Assembly: GCA_017652715.1 (NCBI GenBank)
Contig: JAGCAL010000071.1
Span: 1-10,449 of the forward strand
Origin: Candidatus Saccharimonadota bacterium
GTDB taxonomy: Bacteria > Patescibacteriota > Saccharimonadia > Saccharimonadales > Saccharimonadaceae
DNA length: 10,449 nucleotides
Direction of reading: 5' to 3'
Shown here in pieces: positions 1 through 5,278 of the stretch. The notes under the pieces are model-generated. The model made no database searches. It had not been told where the DNA came from and worked only from the letters and a program-made list of their open reading frames with translations. Position numbers and translations under genes: made by a program. The first letter of the stretch is position 1, and every line of letters starts with the position of its first letter.

Positions 1-107
1 ACGAACTCATTGTCGGCTTTGTTGGCGTACAGAACTACGCCGTCTACGTACATAAAAACCGCGACGGTACCCTCGAGGCTGCCGTCTCCCAACAACTCAT
101 CGGATAA
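1..107 (+). CDS. 3' end of an unidentified gene (partial)
   Basis: Frame 3 is open from the left edge to a TAA at 105-107 and encodes 34 residues, beginning ELIVGFVGVQNYAVYVHK and ending SQQLIG. The codons look like real coding sequence, and the stop is followed at once by a strong terminator, which is why I prefer this frame over frame 1, which runs straight through the terminator. The gene converges on rpsJ. I do not recognise the family: the visible tail is a short beta-rich stretch with aromatic and hydrophobic residues, and too little is present to assign a function. Its start and most of its length lie outside the window. Confidence 0.55.
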   Translation, partial: ELIVGFVGVQNYAVYVHKNRDGTLEAAVSQQLIG

Positions 108-135
108 AAAAATCCCCCGTTTTCGGGGGATTTTT
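106..135. terminator. Bidirectional intrinsic terminator between the partial gene and rpsJ
   Basis: A perfect 12-bp stem (108-119 with 124-135) closes a TTTT loop at 120-123. The inner part is GC-rich (CCCCCG/CGGGGG) and the outer part is A/T, so an A-tract (106-112) precedes it and a T-tract (131-135) follows it. It can therefore end plus-strand transcripts of the partial gene and minus-strand transcripts of rpsJ, whose stop codon at 139-141 lies only 3 nt away. Confidence 0.93.
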
Positions 136-138
136 GCT

Positions 139-465
139 TTACATCTTAATTTCTGCATCTACACCGGCTGGGAGTGAGAGATTCTGTAAACTCTCAATCG
201 TTTTCGGAGTCGCATTTGAAATATCAATCAAACGTTTGTGAACTTTCATCTCAAAAGCTTCACCGCCGGTTTTGTAAACATGTGGCGACTTTACTACGGT
301 GAAAGTCGAACGTTTTGTTGGTAGAGGAATCGGCCCGCTAACCTGAGCCCCAGTACGTATTGCCGTATCGACAATCTGACGAGCGCTCTGATCAATTACG
401 CGGTGGTCATAGGCCTTAAGGCGAATACGAATCTTAAGTCCCTCTTCTTTTTTAGCTTCTACCAT
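139..465 (-). CDS. rpsJ: 30S ribosomal protein S10
   Basis: This gene encodes S10 (NusE), a 30S head protein that also acts in transcription antitermination with NusB. The 108-residue product has the family length and signatures: [15 protein letters not shown] near residues 11-25, [23 protein letters not shown] at about 29-50, the SPHV loop at 60-63, and KRLIDI at 77-82 before the usual AGVD tail. An SD-like AAGGAAGGA lies just upstream of the ATG. One oddity is Tyr64 directly after SPHV, where Asn is usual. The gene stands alone, with its own extended -10 promoter (540-568) and a terminator 3 nt after the stop. No rplC or other S10-operon gene follows, so this looks like a detached S10-operon head that kept its position downstream of tuf. 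Confidence 0.97.
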   Translation of the reverse strand: MVEAKKEEGLKIRIRLKAYDHRVIDQSARQIVDTAIRTGAQVSGPIPLPTKRSTFTVVKSPHVYKTGGEAFEMKVHKRLIDISNATPKTIESLQNLSLPAGVDAEIKM

Positions 466-480
466 TCTTGTCCTTCCTTA

Positions 481-512
481 CCCGATAACCTCTAAGACAT
501 GAGTTTTTCGGG
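481..512 (-). promoter_or_regulatory. Candidate hairpin in the rpsJ leader
   Basis: On the minus strand the leader can fold into a symmetrical hairpin: CCCGA/TCGGG (5 bp), a 1x1 mismatch, AA/TT, another mismatch, then CTC/GAG around an 8-nt loop. Its base lies about 2 nt before the AAGGAAGGA ribosome-binding site, so folding could affect access to the start. Ribosomal protein leaders often carry autoregulatory structures, but I see no match to a named motif, so the role is inference. Confidence 0.3.
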
Positions 513-539
513 CTTGATAATTATTATTAATGTGCGCTC

Positions 540-568
540 ATTATATCATACTTTTGGAATAATGTAAA
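540..568 (-). promoter_or_regulatory. rpsJ promoter (extended -10)
   Basis: On the minus strand TTTACA (563-568) is followed by a 17-bp spacer and TATAAT (540-545), preceded by TG to give TGATATAAT. Transcription should start near 533, giving rpsJ a leader of about 68 nt. Spacing and hexamers fit a sigma-70-type promoter. Confidence 0.82.
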
Positions 569-575
569 ATCCGGC

Positions 576-600
576 AAAAAGCCCCAGCTTATGCCGGGGC
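576..600 (-). terminator. Intrinsic terminator of the hypothetical gene
   Basis: On the minus strand GCCCCGGC and GCTGGGGC form an 8-bp stem (593-600 with 581-588, one G.U pair) with an ATAA loop, followed by five T (580-576). It lies 14 nt past the stop of the 615-1139 gene and just upstream of the rpsJ promoter, so it separates the two transcripts. Confidence 0.9.
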
Positions 601-614
601 CCTTGTCTGAAGTG

Positions 615-1139
615 TCATTCGGCGTCAATCTTGTCGTCGCAGATTGTCGCAATATAATATTTATCGCTGGCGGACTTTTGCACCAACTTCATTTTGGCGC
701 TACTGCCTTCCCTCGTGATAAGATAAATTGTATTTTGTTCGCCATCCACTTCGACTACGACATCGACGGTGTGCTGGTAAAAATCAAATACCGCGGGAAA
801 TCCCCCCCCGTCAATCGTCAACTGTGCCTTGACTTTTACGGATGCCGCCCCATTTTTTATGGCATCCAAAATCGGCTCAATTTCCTCTGCTCCGAATGCG
901 AAGAGGATATTATCGTGTTGTTTCCGGAAGATTCCCTTTTTATCGTAAATCAGACGATTTGTGAGCTCGAGCTCAAAAGGAAGACTTAAAACGTCTGGCT
1001 TATCGCCATCGGTGACAATCTCCGCCACGACGCGAAGCTTTTTTTCGCTGCTTCTTGCGAGGGCCTCAAAAGGCGTATCAGATAAATCCACCTTTTTACT
1101 CCCTTCAGTTACTATGATTCGTTTTGGTATAATTTTCAT
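615..1139 (-). CDS. Hypothetical protein, 174 aa, family not recognised
   Basis: I chose the internal ATG at 1137-1139 (MKIIPKRIIV...) because a near-perfect SD (AAAGGAGGGGG, 1146-1156) lies 6 nt upstream. The longer open frame to 1244 would run backwards through a strong inverted repeat and has an unconvincing N-terminus. The protein has no signal peptide or membrane segment. It looks like alternating beta strands with charged turns, and two stretches share a rough pattern (KLRVVAEIVTDGDKPDVLSL at about residues 34-53 and a similar run near 100-125), which may indicate a duplicated beta domain. I do not recognise a family. It is a single-gene transcript between tuf and rpsJ, with its own extended -10 promoter, a leader of about 130 nt holding a perfect 16-bp hairpin, and its own terminator. 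A G8 tract lies inside the coding sequence (802-809). Confidence 0.8.
   Translation of the reverse strand: MKIIPKRIIVTEGSKKVDLSDTPFEALARSSEKKLRVVAEIVTDGDKPDVLSLPFELELTNRLIYDKKGIFRKQHDNILFAFGAEEIEPILDAIKNGAASVKVKAQLTIDGGGFPAVFDFYQHTVDVVVEVDGEQNTIYLITREGSSAKMKLVQKSASDKYYIATICDDKIDAE
802..809. repeat. Homopolymer tract (C8 plus strand, G8 coding strand)
   Basis: Eight consecutive C on the plus strand read as GGG GGG GG within an Asp-Gly-Gly-Gly-Phe stretch of the hypothetical protein. It is the longest G/C homopolymer I noticed in the window. Slippage by one base would shift the frame in the second half of the gene. Confidence 0.9.
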
Positions 1140-1174
1140 AATATACCCCCTCCTTTGCGAATAAGTACGGCCTA

Positions 1175-1226
1175 TTCCGTAACTCGTTTTATTTACGCCT
1201 AGCCATAGACAAAACGAGTTACGGAA
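1175..1226. repeat. Perfect 16-bp inverted repeat in the leader of the hypothetical gene
   Basis: TTCCGTAACTCGTTTT (1175-1190) is repeated as its exact reverse complement at 1211-1226, with a 20-nt loop. In the minus-strand leader this gives a 16-bp hairpin whose 3' arm ends 18 nt before the SD. No T-tract follows, so it is not an ordinary terminator. It may be a leader structure for stability or regulation, a protein-binding site on DNA, or the remnant of a small inverted-repeat element. No named riboswitch motif was recognised. Confidence 0.85.
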
Positions 1227-1278
1227 AACTTCAGAATGATACAATCTTAAGGAACTATAGACTACAACCTATAACTAA

Positions 1279-1307
1279 ATTATAACATATATATCTAAAA
1301 AAATCAA
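1279..1307 (-). promoter_or_regulatory. Promoter of the hypothetical gene (extended -10)
   Basis: On the minus strand TTGATT (1302-1307), a 17-bp spacer and TATAAT (1279-1284) preceded by TG (TGTTATAAT) form a strong sigma-70-type promoter. The start should be near 1272, giving a leader of about 130 nt that contains the 1175-1226 hairpin. Confidence 0.85.
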
Positions 1308-1336
1308 TTCATACAACACGAAACTACTATACAACC

Positions 1337-1360
1337 AAAAACTCCCCTGAGTAAGGGGAG
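1337..1360 (-). terminator. tuf intrinsic terminator
   Basis: On the minus strand CTCCCCT (1354-1360) pairs with AGGGGAG (1342-1348) in a 7-bp stem with a 5-nt loop, followed by TTTTT (1341-1337). It lies 22 nt past the tuf stop and upstream of the hypothetical gene's promoter. Confidence 0.9.
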
Positions 1361-1382
1361 CTAGAGGATAGCTTAAGAAGAA

Positions 1383-2564
1383 CTACTTAATAACCTTGGT
1401 GATAACACCAGAACCAACGGTTTTGCCACCTTCGCGGATAGCGAAACGGTCTTGGTCGTTCATAGCTACAGGAGCCAAGAGTTTTACCTTAAAGGTAACT
1501 TGGTCGCCAGGCATTACGATTTCCTTATCGGCTGGAAGCTCCACTTCGCCAGTTACGTCAGTAGTACGGAAGTAGAACTGTGGTTTGTAACCCTTGGAGA
1601 ACGGAGTGTGGCGTCCACCTTCCTCTTTCTTCAAGATGTAAACCTCGGCTTCAAACTCAGTATGTGGAGTAATAGTACCAGGTTTAGCAATTACCTGACC
1701 ACGCTCAATTTGGTCGCGCTCAATACCACGAAGAAGGAGACCAGCGTTATCGCCAGCTTGACCTTGATCGAGGGTCTTGTGGAAGGCCTCAATACCAGTT
1801 ACGACGGACTTCTGAGTATCCTTTAGACCAACGATTTCGACTTCGTCGTTTAGCTTAACGACACCTTGCTCAATACGGCCAGTAGCAACAGTGCCACGAC
1901 CCTTAATCGAGAAGACGTCCTCAATTGGCATTAGGAAAGGTTTATCTAAATCGTGTTCCGGAATATCGAAGTACTCATCCATCGCATCGATAAGATCCAT
2001 AACAGCCTTTTCGTTATCTGGATCGCCTTCAAGAGCCTTAGTGGCAGAACCCTTGATGATTGGACAATCACGATCAAAGCCATTTTTCTCTAGAATATCG
2101 CGAACTTCCTCTTCGACTAGCTCGACCATCTCAGGGTCAGCAAGATCCATCTTATTTAGGAAGACAATAATCTTAGGCACGTTTACTTGGCGAGCCAAGA
2201 GAATGTGCTCCTTGGTTTGCGGAAGTGCACCATCGTTAGCAGCGACTACTAGAATAGCACCATCAATCTGTGCAGCACCGGTAATCATGTTCTTAATATA
2301 GTCGGCGTGACCAGGCATATCGACGTGTGCATAGTGACGCTTCGCAGATTCATACTCCTGGTGGGAAGTTGCGATAGTAATACCACGCGCTTTTTCCTCA
2401 GGTGCATTATCAATTTGGTCATAGGCGACCGGCTTGTTCACATCCGAAGGAAGGTTCTTAGCTAGAACACTAGTGATAGCGGCCGTCAAAGTAGTTTTAC
2501 CATGGTCAACGTGACCCATAGTACCCACATTAATATGTGGTTTGGAACGGTCAAAATTTGCCAT
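1383..2564 (-). CDS. tuf: Elongation factor Tu
   Basis: EF-Tu delivers aminoacyl-tRNA to the ribosomal A site as a GTP ternary complex in the cytoplasm. The 393-residue product has the normal family length and all GTPase motifs: P-loop GHVDHGKT at 17-24, switch [10 protein letters not shown] at 60-68, DMPGH at 82-86, and NKMD at 137-140, where the Asp for guanine specificity is intact. Domains II and III follow, ending in the conserved [13 protein letters not shown]. The G3 motif has Met83 where Cys is usual in bacteria (DCPGH), and NKMD replaces NKCD, both mild changes. AAGGAG (2570-2575) lies 5 nt before the ATG. The gene is transcribed alone from a promoter at 2635-2663 and ends at a terminator at 1337-1360. 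The usual fusA-tuf adjacency is broken by a plus-strand gene. Confidence 0.99.
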   Translation of the reverse strand: MANFDRSKPHINVGTMGHVDHGKTTLTAAITSVLAKNLPSDVNKPVAYDQIDNAPEEKARGITIATSHQEYESAKRHYAHVDMPGHADYIKNMITGAAQIDGAILVVAANDGALPQTKEHILLARQVNVPKIIVFLNKMDLADPEMVELVEEEVRDILEKNGFDRDCPIIKGSATKALEGDPDNEKAVMDLIDAMDEYFDIPEHDLDKPFLMPIEDVFSIKGRGTVATGRIEQGVVKLNDEVEIVGLKDTQKSVVTGIEAFHKTLDQGQAGDNAGLLLRGIERDQIERGQVIAKPGTITPHTEFEAEVYILKKEEGGRHTPFSKGYKPQFYFRTTDVTGEVELPADKEIVMPGDQVTFKVKLLAPVAMNDQDRFAIREGGKTVGSGVITKVIK

Positions 2565-2634
2565 TCTTTCTCCTTATTTTATTTAATTATGTCTGAGGCG
2601 CTAATAAAAACCAGCCCCAAATCTCTACAATAGT

Positions 2635-2663
2635 ATTTTAGACTATTTTTGCGAACTTGTAAA
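2635..2663 (-). promoter_or_regulatory. tuf promoter
   Basis: On the minus strand TTTACA (2658-2663), a 17-bp spacer and TAAAAT (2635-2640) predict a start near 2628 and a leader of about 63 nt. It is divergent from the 2708-2735 promoter, and the two -35 boxes are 44 bp apart. A small perfect palindrome, TTCCGGAA (2687-2694), sits between them; it is too short to call an operator. Confidence 0.8.
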
Positions 2664-2707
2664 GGGTGAATTTGATGATTTTATGGTTCCGGAAGTGAAT
2701 CCCTAAC

Positions 2708-2735
2708 TTGACAAAACCGGTAAATAATTTATAAT
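2708..2735 (+). promoter_or_regulatory. Consensus promoter of the small membrane protein gene
   Basis: TTGACA (2708-2713), a 16-bp spacer and TATAAT (2730-2735) match both hexamers of the sigma-70 consensus. Transcription should start near 2742, leaving a leader of about 43 nt that contains a G7 run (2766-2772) merging into a strong SD. Confidence 0.9.
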
Positions 2736-2784
2736 GTATACTTGTAGGTGTCCTTTATAAACTCAGGGGGGGAGGTGAAAACGC

Positions 2785-3024
2785 ATGCTAATGGTGTTGG
2801 GCCTGATACTCTACGGAGTATCATTCGTCATGTTCTATCTCTCTATCTTTATGCATACAATCCCAATCGGTTTTCCGATAGCCGTTTTTGGTATGGCCTT
2901 TTCGGTTGGGGCGATTGTCATGAAGAAAGAACTAGAAAGAACCAAGATAGAAGAAGACAAAGACGAGGGCGACGAATTCGCCGACGTACATTTTATCACC
3001 ATTAACAAAAAAGAGGACGCTTAA
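2785..3024 (+). CDS. Small two-helix membrane protein, 79 aa, function unknown
   Basis: The ATG at 2785 follows an unusually strong SD (GGAGGTGA, 2771-2778). The protein starts with a hydrophobic helix at about residues 2-23 (LMVLGLILYGVSFVMFYLSI) and a second at about 27-46 (IGFPIAVFGMAFSVGAIVM). A Lys/Glu/Asp-rich tail of about 33 residues follows (KKELERTKIEEDKDEGDE...), probably cytoplasmic. No enzyme motif is visible and I do not recognise the family. It is monocistronic, with a consensus promoter, and lies on the plus strand between minus-strand tuf and fusA. Its stop codon (3022-3024) falls inside the loop of the terminator hairpin, so the terminator stem encodes the last residues. The promoter and SD suggest strong expression, perhaps of an abundant small envelope protein; that role is inference. 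A longer overlapping frame (2748-3005) is not hydrophobic and lacks an SD. Confidence 0.87.
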   Translation: MLMVLGLILYGVSFVMFYLSIFMHTIPIGFPIAVFGMAFSVGAIVMKKELERTKIEEDKDEGDEFADVHFITINKKEDA

Positions 3025-3035
3025 GCGTCCTCTTT
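3007..3035. terminator. Bidirectional terminator shared by the small membrane gene and fusA
   Basis: The perfect palindrome AAAGAGGACGC-TTAA-GCGTCCTCTTT (3010-3035) has an 11-bp stem and a 4-nt loop. The A-tract 3007-3012 gives six T after the GC stem on the minus strand, and 3033-3035 gives a shorter T run on the plus strand. It ends the small membrane gene, whose TAA is in the loop, and fusA, whose stop lies at 3053-3055. Confidence 0.9.
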
Positions 3036-3052
3036 CTCATTTCGGCCATTAA

Positions 3053-5149
3053 TTATTTCGAATTTCTTTTCTCAATAATCTCTTGCGCAACGTTGGGTGG
3101 TACTTCCTCGTAATCGAAGAGTTCCATCGAAGAAGCCGCCCGACCTTGAGTCATACCACGCAAATCACCGGTATAACCGAAAAGATTAGCTAGCGGACAG
3201 AAGGCTTTAATCAGCTTAGCGCCACCATTTAGGTCTTCCATCTCGTCAATGCGACCTCGGCGCGAGTTAATGTCGCCAATTACGTCACCCATGAACTCTT
3301 CTGGAGTTGTAATTTCAAGTTTCATGACTGGCTCTAGAAGTACAGGGTTAGCTTTCTTGATACCCTCGCGAGTCGCTAGGCTACCTGCGAGTGTAAAGGC
3401 GAGCTCGGAGGAGTCTACATCGTGGTACGAACCATCGTAAAGTGTTGCCTTAACGTCTACTACTGGATAACCAGCAATTACACCGCCAGCAAGTGTATCT
3501 TCGACACCTTTCTGAACCGGCTTACGATATTCCTGTGGAACCACGCCACCTTTAATTTGGTCGATAAACTCGAAGCCTTTCCCTGGCTCGTTCGGCTCAA
3601 ACTTGATCCATACGTCACCATACTGACCGCGACCGCCAGATTGCTTAATATGCTTACCTTGAGCCTCGGCGGTACCGCGAATCGTTTCACGATATGCTAC
3701 CTGTGGCACGCCAGTGTTAGCCTCTACACCATGCTCACGTTTCAAACGGTCAATAATAATTTCTAGGTGTAACTCGCCCATACCGGAGATAATCGTCTGT
3801 CCGGTTTCCTCATCGGTATGAACGCGGAAAGTCGGGTCTTCTTCGGCCATCTTCGAAAGACCAATTCCCATTTTTTCCTGGTCGGCCTTAGTCTTCGGCT
3901 CAACCGCAATCGATACAGGAGGATCTGGGAACTCGATCGACTCAAGCAAAATCGGTGCGCTTGGTGCGCAAAGTGTCGTACCGGTCGTACAGTTCTTTAA
4001 GCCTACAACGGCTGCGATATCACCAGCGCCAATTTCGCTAATATCCTTACGGTCATTAGCGTGCATACGTACTAAACGTCCAACTCTTTCCTTATCGCCA
4101 GTCGAAGCATTAAGTACGGTATCGCCGGATTTCAATTTACCAGCATAAACGCGAATAAAGATCAACTTCCCCACGAACGGATCGGTCGCAATCTTAAAGG
4201 CGAGCGCCGTTAGCGGTTCGCTATCGTCAGCCTTACGGATGACCTGGTCGCCAGTCTTCGGGCTAGTCCCTACGGTTTGACCCTGGTCGCGGTCGAGCGG
4301 ACTTGGTAGATAATCGGTCATAAGATCAAGAACTTTCTCGACAATTACGCCACGTCCATCACCGCCAGTTACGAGGAAGAAATCGCCATCAAGTACACGC
4401 TTACGAAGGGCAGCCTTCAATTCTTCTATAGTAATAGCATCTTCGCCTTCGTTAAAGTATTTATCCATTAACTTCTCATCGGCTTGAACGGCTTCTTCGA
4501 TTAACATCGAACGTGCATTCTTAGCTTTTTCTACCATGTCGGCTGGAATCTCGCCGACGGTAAGCTCATGATCGGCATAATCTTTATAGGTATAAGCCTT
4601 CATATCGACGAGGTCGACAACTCCGCAAATATCCTTCTCAAAACCGATTGGTAAATGAATTGCAACTGCGTTTTTAGACAAACGCTTATGGATAGAATCA
4701 AGCGATTTGTAAAAATCGCCACCAATCTGGTTAATCTTGTTCACGAAACAAATGCGTGGTACGCCATATTTTGTAGCCTGGCGCCAAACAGTCTCAGACT
4801 GCGCTTCGACGCCCATCTTACCGTCGAAAACCACGACCGCTCCATCAAGCACGCGTAAAGAACGCTCTACTTCGGCCGTAAAGTCGATATGGCCCGGGGT
4901 ATCAATAATATTAATTTGATGGTTTTTCCAATAAACCGTAACGGCAGCGGAAGTAATTGTGATACCACGCTCCTTCTCCTGCTCCATCCAGTCGGTATCG
5001 GCACCACCGGTGCCACCCTTTACTAGATCAATTTTATGCTTAAGTCCGGTGCGGTATAAAATCGCCTCGGAAGTTGTAGTTTTTCCAGCATCAATATGTG
5101 CAATAATACCGATATTACGCAAATTCGCCAGATTCTTAGTTTCAGCCAT
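3053..5149 (-). CDS. fusA: Elongation factor G with altered guanine-binding motifs
   Basis: EF-G drives GTP-dependent translocation of tRNA and mRNA on the ribosome and, with RRF, ribosome recycling. The 698-residue product is full length: P-loop AHIDAGKT at 17-24, RGITI at 61-65, DTPGH at 83-87, domain II from about 311 ([19 protein letters not shown]), domain III, then domain IV with the SYHDVDSSE tip (His576), and domain V with [14 protein letters not shown]. The oddity is in the G domain: the NKxD motif reads NKIN (137-140), and the usual GSA of the G5 region reads GGD (262-264) within [17 protein letters not shown]. Both contact the guanine base in known EF-G. The rest is well conserved, so I still call it fusA rather than a paralogue. 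AAAGGAG (5153-5159) lies only 3 nt before the ATG. It follows gatB with no terminator between and ends at the 3007-3035 terminator. Confidence 0.97.
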   Translation of the reverse strand: MAETKNLANLRNIGIIAHIDAGKTTTSEAILYRTGLKHKIDLVKGGTGGADTDWMEQEKERGITITSAAVTVYWKNHQINIIDTPGHIDFTAEVERSLRVLDGAVVVFDGKMGVEAQSETVWRQATKYGVPRICFVNKINQIGGDFYKSLDSIHKRLSKNAVAIHLPIGFEKDICGVVDLVDMKAYTYKDYADHELTVGEIPADMVEKAKNARSMLIEEAVQADEKLMDKYFNEGEDAITIEELKAALRKRVLDGDFFLVTGGDGRGVIVEKVLDLMTDYLPSPLDRDQGQTVGTSPKTGDQVIRKADDSEPLTALAFKIATDPFVGKLIFIRVYAGKLKSGDTVLNASTGDKERVGRLVRMHANDRKDISEIGAGDIAAVVGLKNCTTGTTLCAPSAPILLESIEFPDPPVSIAVEPKTKADQEKMGIGLSKMAEEDPTFRVHTDEETGQTIISGMGELHLEIIIDRLKREHGVEANTGVPQVAYRETIRGTAEAQGKHIKQSGGRGQYGDVWIKFEPNEPGKGFEFIDQIKGGVVPQEYRKPVQKGVEDTLAGGVIAGYPVVDVKATLYDGSYHDVDSSELAFTLAGSLATREGIKKANPVLLEPVMKLEITTPEEFMGDVIGDINSRRGRIDEMEDLNGGAKLIKAFCPLANLFGYTGDLRGMTQGRAASSMELFDYEEVPPNVAQEIIEKRNSK

Positions 5150-5223
5150 ATGCTCCTTTAATATAATTTATTTTGTCTTCTGTCAATTACGAGTCCACGC
5201 TCAAAAAGACATAACTTCACCAC

Positions 5224-5232
5224 ATTTTACCA
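5224..5232 (-). promoter_or_regulatory. Possible fusA promoter (extended -10 only)
   Basis: On the minus strand TGGTAAAAT (-10 TAAAAT at 5224-5229 with TG upstream) follows an A/T-rich stretch, but no good -35 is present at 16-18 bp (TTTTAT at best). It would give a leader of about 70 nt. A TTGACA at 5181-5186 has no usable -10 before the SD. Read-through from gatB is an alternative source of fusA mRNA. Confidence 0.42.
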
Positions 5233-5278
5233 CATAATTCTAAAAAATAAAAGGAAATTAAAATGAAAGAAAATATAC

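Noticed and set aside
591..989. Plus-strand open frame of 132 codons opposite the hypothetical gene.
   Set aside because: It begins inside the terminator hairpin, has no SD or promoter, and the minus-strand gene has full expression signals.
1166..1207. A pseudoknot between the hairpin loop (TATGGC, minus strand, 1202-1207) and the downstream GCCGTA (1166-1171).
   Set aside because: The bases can pair with one wobble, but the linker between the 16-bp stem and the downstream strand is only a few nt and could not span the stem, so the fold is geometrically implausible unless the stem partly opens.
1140..1244. Longer N-terminus for the hypothetical gene, starting at 1244 (209 aa).
   Set aside because: It lacks an SD, passes through the inverted repeat, and the internal ATG at 1137-1139 has a near-perfect SD.
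2748..3005. Alternative 85-codon plus-strand frame overlapping the small membrane gene.
   Set aside because: Its start lies only a few nt after the predicted transcription start and has no SD, while the 2785 frame has an ideal SD and coherent membrane helices.
5181..5186. TTGACA (minus strand) as the -35 of a fusA promoter.
   Set aside because: The only nearby -10 (TATATT) gives a 15-bp spacer and would start transcription within or after the SD.
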